This document shows, piece after piece, positions 36,249 through 46,860 of a stretch of 64,000 nt of DNA. The notes below the pieces were generated by a model, which was not told the DNA's origin, did no database searches, and saw only the letters and a program-made list of their open reading frames with translations. Source of the stretch: Rhyacophila brunnea (lineage: Eukaryota; Arthropoda; Insecta; Trichoptera; Rhyacophilidae). The stretch covers positions 1,612,001 through 1,676,000 of the forward strand of contig JAGYXB010002069.1 in assembly GCA_022495005.1 (NCBI GenBank), read 5' to 3'. Every line of letters begins with the position of its first letter. Position 1 is the stretch's first letter. The translations under genes were made by a program, and so were the position numbers.

Positions 36249-36446
36249 AATGGCCAATAGTTAAAATTTGTTGCAATTAGTATGACGTCACCTCGTAGCA
36301 AAGACTTAGAAGATAATGCGCGGACGGGGCGTAAACCCAAGAGATGCAGGTTCGATTCCTGCCGGGTGGGTTACTTTTTTCAAAAAGATTTTTTCTATTG
36401 GTTATAATATATTTTCTCAGAAGTGTTTTTCAAAATTAATGTATGT
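36249..36446 (+). repeat. tRNA-derived SINE family A, copy 3
   Basis: The best-preserved head of the family: acggggcgtaaacccaagag and the B-box-like caggttcgattcctgcc. The body follows with ttcaaaaagattttttctat. It lies about 40 bp after the solo LTR. Confidence 0.88.
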
Positions 36447-36743
36447 TCAAGTATTTATATGCTTAAGAAAAATCAAAACCTTTATAATTATCGAAGTTTT
36501 GTGACAATGTCGCTTGATTTATAAATTCATAACGCATTTCAATTAATATCATGCTACTCTATTCAATTTGACAGATATTTTTCATTTCTTAACAAGAAGA
36601 GACATTGACATATCAGAGCGGTGAAAGTTTTCATTTAAGTTTTTAATTAATAAATCGTTACTCTTGATTGATTTTCTTTATACTAAATAATACTTAGTTC
36701 AATTGATTTGGGCACCGATCATCGATTCAACATTCTGGATCCA

Positions 36744-37125
36744 TTAAGGCTATACCTTAGTTGAGGCATGGTCTAAAAAGATCGTGGCTAGGCGATGCGC
36801 GGATTGCGGGTCGCGAGTGCAAATGACGCATGCCGACCGAAATATAATTTGTCATATAAATCCGACATGCGTAAATGTAATGTTCTGTTTATTGTTCTAT
36901 TAGTAACAATAATAATATATTCATTGACATGTTTTCTTTTTTAAGTAAATGGGTAACGTTTTTAGTCATCTTTACACGATGTAAGAATGAATACCCCCGT
37001 CGCCATCACGAAACAAATTGACGTATTCACACCTCGACGTTCGTTCTCCGAATGCCAGCGAGTCCAAAATTTCGTCGCGCCTATAGTTGAAAATTATTTG
37101 CCGTTTCACTGATATATCGTCTTAA
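36744..37125 (+). mobile_element. TTAA-flanked MITE family P, copy 1
   Basis: Starts TTAAGGCTATACCTTAG and ends, after ttgccgtttcactgatatat, in CGTCTTAA. Both ends sit on TTAA, as expected for a TTAA target duplication (piggyBac-like or Kolobok-like). About 382 bp including both TTAA sites. The interior is non-coding, with gtcatctttacacgat and tttcttttttaagtaaatgg. Six copies occur between 36.7 and 51.5 kb. Confidence 0.88.
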
Positions 37126-37208
37126 CCAATTGAGTGGAAGTCGTAATGAACTTTGAAATTCTGCATAATAATGTTGATTGTAATCGATAATCGATAATCG
37201 AAATATAA

Positions 37209-37577
37209 ATGTCTTCTATTTTACATATTGCGCTTGTGTGGAAGAGTTTCATTCATTATAAAAATTGTATTAATTCAAAAAAAAAAAAAAATCCAGTTAT
37301 GAATGGTGTGTTGTTGACTTCAAATACAACTTTAGAATTATATGGTACCTATGTATTAAATTTGTTTAGTTTTTACAAGAAAAATAAAATCGTAGATTTA
37401 ACAGAAAGTCTGTTGCTTCGGAATATTCAGGTGATGCAGGACGCATTAATTCAAGAATTCCGGAATAACATTGTAGGCGTCCGTGTTTTAGACTTTGTTT
37501 TCTCTATGGCTAGGATCTATTGGGATTGGGATACTATACTGAGGTCTTTTTACTGGGTGTATAATAGGTACTTATAA
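37209..37577 (+). other. Unrecognised 122-residue open reading frame between repeats
   Basis: The frame lies between TTAA MITE copy 1 and the SINE at 37589. It includes a lysine run (a run of A at about 37277-37291) and ends WDTILRSFYWVYNRYL. I recognise no domain, and no splice or expression signal supports it. A second small frame at 46853 shares the IYGTYV.....KNK word order loosely, which could mean a decayed mobile protein. Treated as unproven. Confidence 0.2.
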
Positions 37578-37588
37578 TACAGAGGAAC

Positions 37589-37777
37589 AAGGCGGGTCTC
37601 GTGGTGCAGTGCGTAAAGCGCTGGCCTTCCACCCGAGAGTTCTGGGTTCGACCCAGTGAGGCCACAATATTTATGTGTTTTTCTTAAAGCCTGGGTGTTT
37701 GTGATTGTTCAAAATTACTAACAACCACCTTGTACGACAAAGCAAGGACATGGTTATTAATAATTCTAAAAAATTAT
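37589..37777 (+). repeat. tRNA-derived SINE family C, copy 1, with target duplication
   Basis: The head ggcgggtctcgtggtgcagt...aaagcgctggccttcc and the B box gggttcgacccagtgagg are tRNA-like. The body has aatatttatgtgtttttctt and tgtttgtgattgt. agaggaac lies on both sides (37581-37588 and 37778-37785), an 8-bp duplication. A second copy lies at 58996-59130 and a tail scrap at 31445. Confidence 0.9.
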
Positions 37778-37931
37778 AGAGGAACGGGCTTGTTTGATAT
37801 TTTGGTCGCCGTATTGTGAAATTCCGAGCTTTATTAGCTATATCAGATATTTAACTTAATATTTTTGTAATCTGCAAAATCCGACAAGCTCAGGTATCAC
37901 ATTAATCGATTTTCACATAAAATAAATTCCA

Positions 37932-38310
37932 TTAAGGCTATACCTTAGCTGAGGCATGGTCTAAGAAGATCGTGATGATTCGAGTCGATTGCGGGTTGCG
38001 GGTGCAAATGACGCAAGCCGAACGAAATATAATTTGTCATAATAGTTCAACATGCGTCCTTTTTATATTATGTTTATTATTATATTCGTAATAATTACAG
38101 TATATTCATTGATGTGTTTTCTTTTTCAAGTACATGTGGAACGTTTTTTAGTCATCTTTACACGATTTAAGAATATATTCATCCGACTCCATCACAAAAA
38201 AATTGACGTGCGAACAGGTCGACTATCCCTCTCCGAATGGCAACGCGGCCAAAATTTCGTTCCACATAGTGTTGAAAATTATTTGCCGTTTCACGTATGT
38301 ACGCTCTTAA
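37932..38310 (+). mobile_element. TTAA-flanked MITE family P, copy 2
   Basis: TTAAGGCTATACCTTAGCTG at the left and tttcacgtatgtacgctcTTAA at the right (last 20 bases). The interior is collinear with copy 1 (catttgcgt-type words, gtacatgtggaacgtttttt, gtcatctttacacga). The frame at 38052-38348 is inside it and is not conserved as protein. Confidence 0.88.
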
Positions 38311-38609
38311 GGATTGTTTTAAACAGTTCTTTATTTTTTTTTCTTTGAATGTTATGTAATCTGTTTAACTTTAACTCGTAATAAAAGTTATGGCCGCATA
38401 TTTTTCTTTGTTTTCTGAACGTTTGATTTTGGTGCACCGCATTTTTTTCTTATCATCACAAGTGTACAGTTACTTCGAAAAGGTTAAGAACCACTGATCT
38501 AAACGATACATAGGTGGAATGGTGATATAGTAAGTACAAACATTTAAATCCAAAAAACATGAAAAAACTGTCTCAAGAAATATATTATCTTTTCGCAAGA
38601 TTTAGGTTT

Positions 38610-38945
38610 TTTTTTCACTTAATCACTTCTTCGGTGGCGCTACAGCTCAAGTCGAGCCCTGGCCTCCTCCAGCCGGAACGGTCCTCCGCACGTCTTTTCC
38701 AGTTCATGATTTTTAGCTGCTGGTTGGCATCTTTTGTAATGTTGTCACACCATCGTGTGCGAGGCTTTCCCACTGGCCTATTCCCCCCTGGGTTTCATTC
38801 GAGGATCTTCTTCGGTATCCGTGACTCAGGCATGCGCTGGACATGGCCTGCCCAGTTTAGCCTCTGGAGTTTTATGATGGTGGAGAGTTTTGAATCTTGG
38901 TATAAGCGGTATTGTTCCGTGTTGTACCTAATTCTCCACTCCCCA
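38610..38945 (-). pseudogene. RTE-like reverse transcriptase C-terminal tail
   Basis: The minus strand reads KLQRLNWAGHVQRMPESRIP, then a basic NRPVGKPRTRWCDNI segment, AEDRSGWRRPGL and a stop. This is the RTE-type tail (L.WAGHV.RM ... GRP..RW.D.. ... A.DR..WR). It is open over most of its length, but the catalytic domain is absent. Confidence 0.88.
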
Positions 38946-40216
38946 CCATCATTTATGGATAGGTAATCAGTGTAATCACTATAATGCCAGTATTATATAG
39001 TAAAGTAGCAGTTCGAATATTATAATCACTATTGCCACGTTTTGCCCAACAGTGATTACAATTCAATATACGAAAAAGTATGTATATTTGTGTTACCTAC
39101 TGACACCAATAAAAGTCTCAACCCTTAGGAAAATCTACTCCAAAACCCTAAATAGGCCAGAATCGTTATCGAGCTGACTCATAGGCATAAAGCCCACCAA
39201 AAAAGCGTTCGGTGCGCTCACTACTGAGTAGGCCCCCTCCCACCAGCGCATCACCCTTCACCTATGTAATAAGGGGCTCAAGGAGCACAAAATAATTATT
39301 ATTATCAGCGTCTCTCATAACAAAGCAATAAAAATATTATTAAATTTCTCGGGGCTTGTAATTAATATCGGACACGCAATAACTAAACAAAGAGTTCATT
39401 GTTCTTAATTAATGGCTTCTCGCCCGTCTTATCGACGACGCTTCGAGGAGCGTGATTTTGCTTGCCGTGTTCAATGAATGGACTACGCTGTATTTTCGTT
39501 AATTCGTATCGCTGAGAAGCCAAAAACGGTGACTCATGGGGCAGGCGGGCACAAAGCGTCGTCAAATCCAGTGTGCGCTGGCGTATTTGATTACGTTGTA
39601 TTTTCGATGATTTACATAGAAAATGCGCGAGCGCCCCGTAAGCCTGCTTTAGTGGACTTTATGCCATAGAGATATCGGCCGGGTTGACTACGACGCATAT
39701 ATAATATTATTGTAGTAAGTATCGGTCAATGAGTTCTATCGGTGATAACGATATGATGCATAGATTATTAAGCACTCAACACACGAAACGATGATTTGTC
39801 ATTTCGTTGATCAAAAAATAAATAATGCAAGCATCTTAATTATTCAGCTGATTCTAATGATTCATTAATCATTTTGTTTCTATTTGAATTAGACTTGCTG
39901 GCAGACTTTGCCCTCGAACAGTGTCGGTAAAAATCAGAGCAAGATAAAGCGTAGGTGAGTACATATTGATAATGTTGTGGATTCAATAGAATTGTATCAA
40001 TCAGCGGATATCATTTTAATAACAATTTTATCGATATTACATAGCAAACAAAATGCATTATAATATTATTGTGTATGCTGTAAATAAATCATTATTAATT
40101 AAACTTTTGGATGACTTATTTAATTTTGAAATTGTGGACAATTATTTTACATACTATGTACCTTTGTCAATGGTAAAAAAAATGATTATCAGATTAGGTT
40201 TCAACGTTATAGGTGG
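38946..40216. other. Unassigned intronic sequence
   Basis: At 39410-39610 there is a less AT-rich block in which ctacgctgtattttcgttaa and ttacgttgtattttcgatga are near repeats. Partly complementary gcgtcgtc/gacgacgc words lie nearby, suggesting a decayed element. No exon recognised. Confidence 0.4.
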
Positions 40217-40567
40217 TATCATCTCCCTCCATTTTCGAAAGTGAAAAGACGCTATCACTTTTATTTTTTTTTGGTTTTTAGTCTGGATTCGGGACTTGGA
40301 GGTGAACAAATAACACACCGGAATTGTGGTCGGAAACGACGAGGTTTATTACGTGAATATTTGGGGCTACATTTTATATAATTTCAATCTTTTGCGGAGA
40401 TCGAAATACACGTGTTTTTAATTTTACTGTCAAAATCCTTCTTCCCTCTTCTGCGCATGCGCGCCAAGATCCGGCGCAGAAAGCAATGCGCAAAATGGTG
40501 TGTTGCCATTCTTGTTAAATTACATACAACATTGTCAGTTTTCTTGTTTATTTATTTATTTTCGCAA
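40217..40567 (+). mobile_element. Truncated LTR, relative of the solo LTR at 35746
   Basis: tctccctccattttcgaaag, aataacacaccggaattgtg and gacgaggtttattacgtg are collinear with 35755-35885. The element stops at tttcgcaatca, where MITE P copy 3 begins, so the MITE probably inserted into it. The right end of the LTR was not found after the MITE. Confidence 0.75.
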
Positions 40568-40568
40568 T

Positions 40569-40941
40569 CAAAGACTATACTTCAGCTGGGGCACTGTCTA
40601 AAACGATCGTGACTAAGGCGACTCAAAGATTGTGCAAACGACGCGTGCAGAACAAAACTTAATTTGACATAAAAAGTCAACATGCGTCCATTTAATGTTA
40701 TGTTTATTGTTCTATTACTAATAATAATAATATATTCATTGACATGTTTTCTTTTTCAAGTAAATGGGTAACGTTTTTTAGTCATCTTTACACGATTTAA
40801 GAATTAATTCCCCCGTCGCCATCGCAAAACAAATTGACGTGTTCACAGTGCGACTTTCGCTCTCCGGTTGCCAGCCAGTCCAAAATTTCGTCGCACCTAT
40901 AGTTGAAAATTATTTGCCGTTTCACTGAAGTACCGTCTTAA
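40569..40941 (+). mobile_element. TTAA-flanked MITE family P, copy 3
   Basis: Left end tcAAAGACTATACTTCAGC (TTAA mutated), right end gtaccgtctTAA with TTAA intact. The interior has tccatttaatgttatgttta and gtcatctttacacgattt. Sits at the broken end of the LTR copy. Confidence 0.85.
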
Positions 40942-41867
40942 TCCACCATAAAACATTAGAATAAGACCAAGTCATTTCGTTTGCCAAATTACAAAGTAAA
41001 TTAATTTGTCAATATTTCATTAATTCTCTCGTATGGTGGCAGATGTAAAATGCAACATAGAAATAGTCATATAATAAAATGCATCAATACAATATTAGAT
41101 ACTTATGTTTACATAAATAGTTCTCACTAGAGAGGCATTTATTACATTGGTAAAACGTTGGGATGACAGAAAGACCCCCAGGGAGGCATACATTGCGAAA
41201 GTCTAAATAAAATATCCTCATTGGATCGAATCAATATAAATAAAATTGTTATTGTGATAATAATATATTAGGTGACCTTTAGAAGTGAAATAATAAAATG
41301 CTGTTATTCTCAGTAATAATTAAATTAATGGCGGATATCCATCGAAATCTTCACACAAAGTTTACCGGTTTCGTGTTTTAATAATATTTTTTGAATAAGA
41401 CAAGTAGTGTTTGTATCCAATTCTATGAATTTTCTCACAATATATACGTCTGACGCAGGCTCGCTGACGTCTGATTTCAAGTAATTTCGATACGTTTAAT
41501 GTTGCCTGAAATAATAAGCATATAATTATTATTTAACTTTTTTTGTTATTTATTTTGGTAAGTATTAGTTAATAATTTATCGTGTAAGCTAAAACATGGT
41601 GCAGATTTTATTTTTAATACAATTGGTAATTATTGCTGATTATTAATTATGATCTATACGTATTTTAATGGTTGCATTTATTATAGCCAACGTGAGTCAA
41701 TCTTAAAATGTAACTCTCCTTGTCAAAACAAAATACGAACTTGTATTATTTGTCCTTCATTTGATCCTAAAGGAAGCACCCTTATTGCGTAGGTAAAATT
41801 TATTTTACAACCATATACAACACAATCCCCATCTGCCCTGATAAATATGTTAGATATCAGTTTCTTG
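40942..41867. other. Unassigned intronic sequence
   Basis: AT-rich. No gene or repeat partner recognised. Confidence 0.4.
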
Positions 41868-41975
41868 TGTTCAACCAAATCGCTTCGGATGATGCATTCG
41901 CATTTGCGTGCGCGTTTAGGTGGACTTTGTAAATTCTGGGTCTACTTAGCTCACTCGGTATACGTTCGGGCTTGT
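41868..41975 (+). pseudogene. Highly decayed Jockey/CR1-type 3' fragment
   Basis: tgttcaaccaaatcgcttcgg and gcgcgtttaggtggac follow the order of 23290-23360. Without the better copies it would not be recognisable. Oldest member of the family here. Confidence 0.6.
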
Positions 41976-42807
41976 TGTTGCAGAGGCAGTTCTAGAGATA
42001 GGTAATATTAACTCTTTGGGAATTGCTGCATCATGAAGAAAATACTATATTAGTATGACAAGTAGATACCTACGTAATTATACTGGCGTCACCTTTCGAG
42101 TCTGCCGTATAGCGTACGTTTCGGTAGACGGGGCTGAGGTCACGTGACCTGACGGTCATACAAAATAAATCTGAATTCTTAACAAAATAAGAGTTGAAGA
42201 CAGATGGCGGTATATTTTTTACATCTGACACCGATTCTGAATTCAATACTTGAATATTCTGTTGACAGGTGGTTCTGTTTATTTTAGACTATTTTTCTTA
42301 GAAAGTAGGCTTTAAATAATCGCCTTGTATGGAGCCTTCGCCACTGCCATCCGCAGACATTACCGAATGGGATGCCGCGAAATGTATGCGAAAATCTGAA
42401 ACAAAAGATTCACGTATATAATAAACTATAATATTCACAACGTTGGTAGATTGGAATCACTTCGATTCAGTAAAGTGCACAGTTTACGAATCATCGGGCC
42501 AGACACGCGGTCAAGTTATGCTCCGTTCATGCCTGCGTTTATTGTTTATGTGTAGCCATGTTTACTATGAACTTTCATCGTATCTCTCTCGGACAGCGAC
42601 CGAATTGCGCGCGCATCTGCTAATTGCTCGATGCCTCTGTCATCCCAATATAGCTTGCGCAATGTATTTCATTCTCAACGAGTCGTATTGATAGCCTGGT
42701 GAACGCACTACGAAAGTACCTAAACGTGTACCTGGTTATGTCCGAATCAAAGCTGTTCCTAACAGCCTGTTAGAACCTAGCAGATTTTTTAAAACAGGTT
42801 TCTGTTC
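41976..42807. other. Unassigned intronic sequence
   Basis: ggagccttcgccactgc at 42335 looks like an isolated right end of the CAGTGGCGAAGG hAT family, but no left end was matched. The frame at 42443-42691 has no recognised domain. Confidence 0.4.
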
Positions 42808-43087
42808 TGTCTGATATGTCTGAGAAGAATTCCGCAGTTTTTTGACATATTGTTAGGCGCGTACCGTATAACCTGGAGAGACTGGTGGTTTTGGGTAGCC
42901 TCCAAGGAGGCCAAAGCAGATCACGAGCATTGGCGTGCTGGAGCGACCAAGTGAATTAGCTTACTGGGGACAGCACTGATAAGCAGAGAATCGAGCGGGG
43001 TGGAAGGTCTTGGTCGCTCAGAAGATAACGGAATTTCAAGGTAGTCATGATCCTCAGCCATGAGAGAACGACCAAGAAGAAATATTA
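42808..43087 (+). pseudogene. RTE-clade C-terminal remnant, + strand copy
   Basis: DMSEKNSAVF-like codons, then gtttttgacatattgttagg, a split KELTGDST.DKQRIERGGRS-like reading and a final gaacgaccaagaagaaat tail are the counterpart of the minus-strand copy at 5756-6255. The frame is broken several times. Confidence 0.8.
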
Positions 43088-43728
43088 TTTGCTTTACATT
43101 ATATTCTTTATTAAATTTGTTGTTAAACGTTGTTTTGGAAGCGTTATAGAGAGAATTCTTAAAAGACATTGAGGAGACAGCGCCCAGCGGACTTTACTAA
43201 AATGTAAGTAATGAAAATAACTTGTATCTACTCAAACTGAGCTACGTATAGGTAAGCACTAATTTGCTTTATCAGGATATATAGGTATACTCCGATAAAA
43301 AAACAATTAATTTTCTTTATCGAAATCGTGCGTTCGTTATCTCTGGACGGGCTTGTGAAATGTCAACAGTTCTTCGGACCTGCCTTGAGATAACTCCTAA
43401 AAACATAAATATAGGAAATCATATTTTGTTTCGTCTACTGAAATTTTTAATTGTTATTTTTGTATTTGTAAGTATTTATAGAAGCAAATCTAGGCCAATC
43501 GTTTTAATTGACTGATAGCGATATTAATTTAATATATTATTTAATAGTACACGTAGATACGTGGGTAATTAGATGCAGATACCGTACAATACAATACATA
43601 TCAGCTGTTCCAGTTGACTTTCGAGCAGACTTTATTATGCCTATGGACCCCTTCTTAAACCAAAAACCTGACCATAAACCCCTAAGTGAAATAACTCTAC
43701 ATAACTGCATAATAGAAAAGTTATACAT
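43088..43728. other. Unassigned intronic sequence
   Basis: No recognised feature. The paired frames at 43508-43732 are mirror shadows without conserved motifs. Confidence 0.4.
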
Positions 43729-44085
43729 TTAAGGCGATACTTCAGTGGAACGGCAAATAATTTTCAACTATAGGTGCGACGAAATTTTCGGAGAGCGAAA
43801 GTCGAGCTGTGAACACGTTACATTGTTTCATGATGGCGACGGGGGTATTAATTCTAAAATCGTGTAAAGATGACTAAAAAACGTTACGCACTTACTTGAA
43901 AAAGAAAACATTTCAATGAATATATTATTATTGTTACTAATATAACAATAAACAGAACATTAAATGGACGCAAGTTAAATTTTTATGACAAATTATGTTT
44001 TGTTCTGCAGGCGTCGTTTGTACAATCTTCACGTCGCGTAGTCACGATCGTTTTAAACCGTGCCCCAACTGAGGTATAGCCTTAA
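43729..44085 (-). mobile_element. TTAA-flanked MITE family P, copy 4 (inverted)
   Basis: Starts TTAAGGCGATACTTCAG, continues cggcaaataattttcaacta, and ends ctgaggtatagccTTAA. Reverse orientation relative to copies 1-3. TTAA is present at both ends. Confidence 0.9.
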
Positions 44086-44439
44086 GTGCTGATATATTTT
44101 TTTTATTGGTATTTTATTCTGCTAACAACTATTGCTCGATACCTACATCAATGAAGCCATCTTTCTTGTACATACAACCTTAACTTTTTTATTACTTTTT
44201 TAAAGCTCCGTTTACACAAGTTACGAGTAAGTAAAAACACTTAAGTCACGTTAAAAAATCTCAGTTTCTCTTTACCCCAGCATATTGCATAATAATCAGA
44301 TGGTGCTTGATTATCTAATAATTTTTGCAGATTTTACAAAAGTACGATTTTGGTGGGTAATATTAAATATCTCTACTTCAGTTCATGTAAAAATTCAAAA
44401 AAGGAAAATGCACATACCTACCTAGTTGAGTAAATAGAT

Positions 44440-45012
44440 CATGGCCCCCACATCCTGAAGCGGGCCTCCCTACACATCGCTAAGGTTAAAGGCAGTGTGA
44501 CGATATACAGTTGTGTATTCCAAATGATGTTCGAGATAAAATTAAGGGTGAGTATTTTTTTATTATAATTATGGAGTTGTCAAATGTCGACAACAATAAT
44601 CAAAAATTACATCACACATCATATATTATTTAGTATGTTAGTATGCTTGAAATGACTAACCCACGATGGGCGCGCGGCGTAAGAGTTACCATGGGTCCCA
44701 GGTTAGAATACTGGGTCTGACAAGTACACAATTGTTTTTCAATTTGTGTATGAGTCAGAGTATGGACCTAATAGGTTGAGCAAGTGGCTGACATCCATTT
44801 CTCGTAAATTTGTTAATACAAACCTCCACCCTGTGGAGGCCCATATGATCTTATTAGGATCGGATATGGTCTCGGAGATATTCTTAAAGTGAAATACATT
44901 TTTTTACTATCAGTGGAATTTTATGACGTGTGTTTATCTCACTTGGCTGGTCGATCCGCCACGCTGGGCCCCCAGGCTAGAGCCCCGTCAGTCCCATATT
45001 GTGGAGGCCATG
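44440..45012 (+). mobile_element. CATGGCCCCCACA-type hAT-like element with nested SINE
   Basis: The left end CATGGCCCCCACA and the right end TGTGGAGGCCATG are inverted with one mismatch. The flanks aaatagat / acgtagat match at 6 of 8 bases. The SINE at 44660-44874 accounts for most of the extra length over the 350-bp copy at 3666. Confidence 0.85.
44660..44874 (+). repeat. tRNA-derived SINE family B, copy 2 (nested)
   Basis: The head cccacgatgggcgcgcggcg, the body ttttcaatttgtgtatgagtc and gcaagtggctgacatcc, and the end ggaggcccatatgatctt are collinear with 18287-18503. Located inside the element at 44440-45012 and therefore younger than it. Confidence 0.85.
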
Positions 45013-45201
45013 ACGTAGATAACTAAACTTTAATATTATAATATGTTCACTACTCTGGGCTCCACACGGAGAATATGTTCTATACGGTTTATGTAATGCG
45101 ATTTTTTTACGACATCCCTCGAAGATGTAAGTGTCATCTCTAGAAAACTATTTCCGATTTCAATCTTTGCTTAGTTGATAATGATGTAGTCTGTGAATTA
45201 T

Positions 45202-45567
45202 CATGAAACGGCAAATAATTTTCAACAATATGTGGGACGTAATTTCGGCCGCGTTGCCTGGTTGCCAGTCGGAGAGCGATAGTCGACTTGTTCGCCCGTC
45301 AATTTGTTTTGTGATAGCGTCGGAGGAATATTTTCTTAAATCGTGTAAAGATGACTAAAAAACGTTCCGCATGTAAAACATAGAAAACATGTCAATCAAT
45401 ATACTATTATTATTACGAATATAATAATAAACATAACATTAAATGTAGGACGCATGTTGAATTTTTATGACAAATTATATTTCGTTTGGCTCGCGTTATT
45501 TGCACAATCCGCGCATCGCCTAGTGACGATCTTTTTAGACCATGCCTCAGCTGAACTATAGCCTTAA
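45202..45567 (-). mobile_element. TTAA-flanked MITE family P, copy 5 (inverted)
   Basis: tgaaacggcaaataattttc at the left (terminal TTAA and about 12 bp lost) and ctgaactatagccTTAA at the right. The interior includes gtgtaaagatgactaaaaaa and catttgcgc-like words. Confidence 0.85.
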
Positions 45568-45577
45568 TAAATTGTCT

Positions 45578-46040
45578 TTAAGGTGAAGCCTTTACTGAGC
45601 CTTTTTTAAAGAGGCACCTAGCGGAAAAACACGAAGCTTGCAATTTGAGATTTCTTTTGATAATTTACAATTTCAACTCTATGAATTAATAAATATGTAG
45701 GATCTGGAAACATTAAAAAGAAAAATATTTTTTATTTTAAGTCATAGTTAAACTTACAATTTTATTGTAAAACATGTTATAAAATGTGAATTTGTTGAAT
45801 CGGATCGCATTACATATATTTTATGGTCATATTTATTATTAAAATTTGGTTTATTAAGTTTTCTAAGCATCTCCTAAGAGATTTTTGATAGTTTTAATAT
45901 TTTTTATATCTATTTTAAAAAACATCGATTTTTATAAAAAATATAAAAGTGTAACTTGAAATCCTTTTTATTTATATCAAATTTTATTAATGTATGGTCC
46001 CAATATTGAAGCTTGAAACTTCTTAAAGGCTTCACCTTAA
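45578..46040. mobile_element. Second TTAA-flanked MITE family
   Basis: TTAAGGTGAAGCCTTTA at the left and TAAAGGCTTCACCTTAA at the right are perfect inverted counterparts sharing TTAA. The AT-rich interior of about 430 bp has no coding sequence. It starts only 11 bp after copy 5 of family P, so two TTAA-targeting elements sit side by side. Only one copy here. Confidence 0.85.
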
Positions 46041-46618
46041 CAGACCGATGTAGATAAGATACCACGGGACAAGTCGATCTTTGCATTTATTCGCCAATTG
46101 AAACAGATGTGTGTAAAGGCTAGACGATTTATGTAATAGGTACCAAAAAGTATATATACAAGAAGTTATGTAAGAACCTCAGTGTCCTTGCTGTAAAGGT
46201 TTATTAGGGTTGGTTAGTTCCGGAAGTAGTTCGCGCATAAAACTACTCCGGTAACACAACGCAGTTAACGGGTTAATGTCATTTGTTAGTTTAAGGCGAC
46301 CTTACAGCTAATTATAACAGATGTTTGCCTAAGGCGACCTTATCAGGGAAAACATTCATTAATTACTTCGCAGGTAAGTTAGTGCTCAAGTAACTCGTGT
46401 TTATAACACGATGAAAGCACACGCGCTCTGAAAATATCGCGTAGATTGGTAATTTCATATAATATCGTAAATACTGTGTTGGGGGCGTAATGTCTCGAGT
46501 CTCGACGATATCGCGGCCGACTAAAATAACTGATGATTGCCTTCATTCTGAATAAAATAAATGTGAAGGACCGATTTTCCAAAATATGTTTCCATAGGGA
46601 GTTTTGCATATGTTATGC
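46041..46618. other. Unassigned intronic sequence
   Basis: ttaaggcgaccttacagcta and ctaaggcgaccttatcaggg near 46290-46350 form a small direct repeat. Nothing else recognised. Confidence 0.4.
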
Positions 46619-46762
46619 CGGGTCCACACCGAAAACAAGTCGCGCGACAACTCGTTAAATTTTACGATAAGCATGATAATTATCGTAAAATTTCTTAAGC
46701 AATTATGATAATTATCGTAAAATTTAACGAGTTGTCGCGCGACTTGTTGCCGGTGTGGCCCC
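46619..46762. mobile_element. Fold-back element with CGCGCGAC core
   Basis: The left arm (46619-46670) runs gggtccacaccg, caagtcgcgcgacaactcg, ttaaattttacgataa. The right arm (46712-46762) is its reverse complement with few differences. Between and within the arms the word atgataattatcgtaaaattt occurs twice directly. GC-rich ends contrast with the AT-rich centre. No target duplication was resolved. Confidence 0.88.
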
Positions 46763-46785
46763 ACTTTTATATAACCCAGTTTACC

Positions 46786-46860
46786 CAGTGGCGATGGGTG
46801 ACTTTGGAGGCAGTGGAGATCTGAGAAAAAGAGCATACTACAAGGTATACTTATGAGTAG
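46786..46860 (+). mobile_element. Isolated hAT-like end (CAGTGGCGATGGG)
   Basis: CAGTGGCGATGGGTGACTTT and gatctgagaaaaagagcata match the start of the repeat at 23086. The rest could not be followed. Confidence 0.6.

Noticed and set aside
37591..37665. Possible functional tRNA with good B box
   Set aside because: It is followed by a SINE body and flanked by an 8-bp duplication, and the same unit recurs at 58996, so it is a SINE head.
38559..38966. 135-residue plus-strand frame
   Set aside because: The minus strand reads as a clear RTE-type C-terminal tail, so the plus frame is a shadow.
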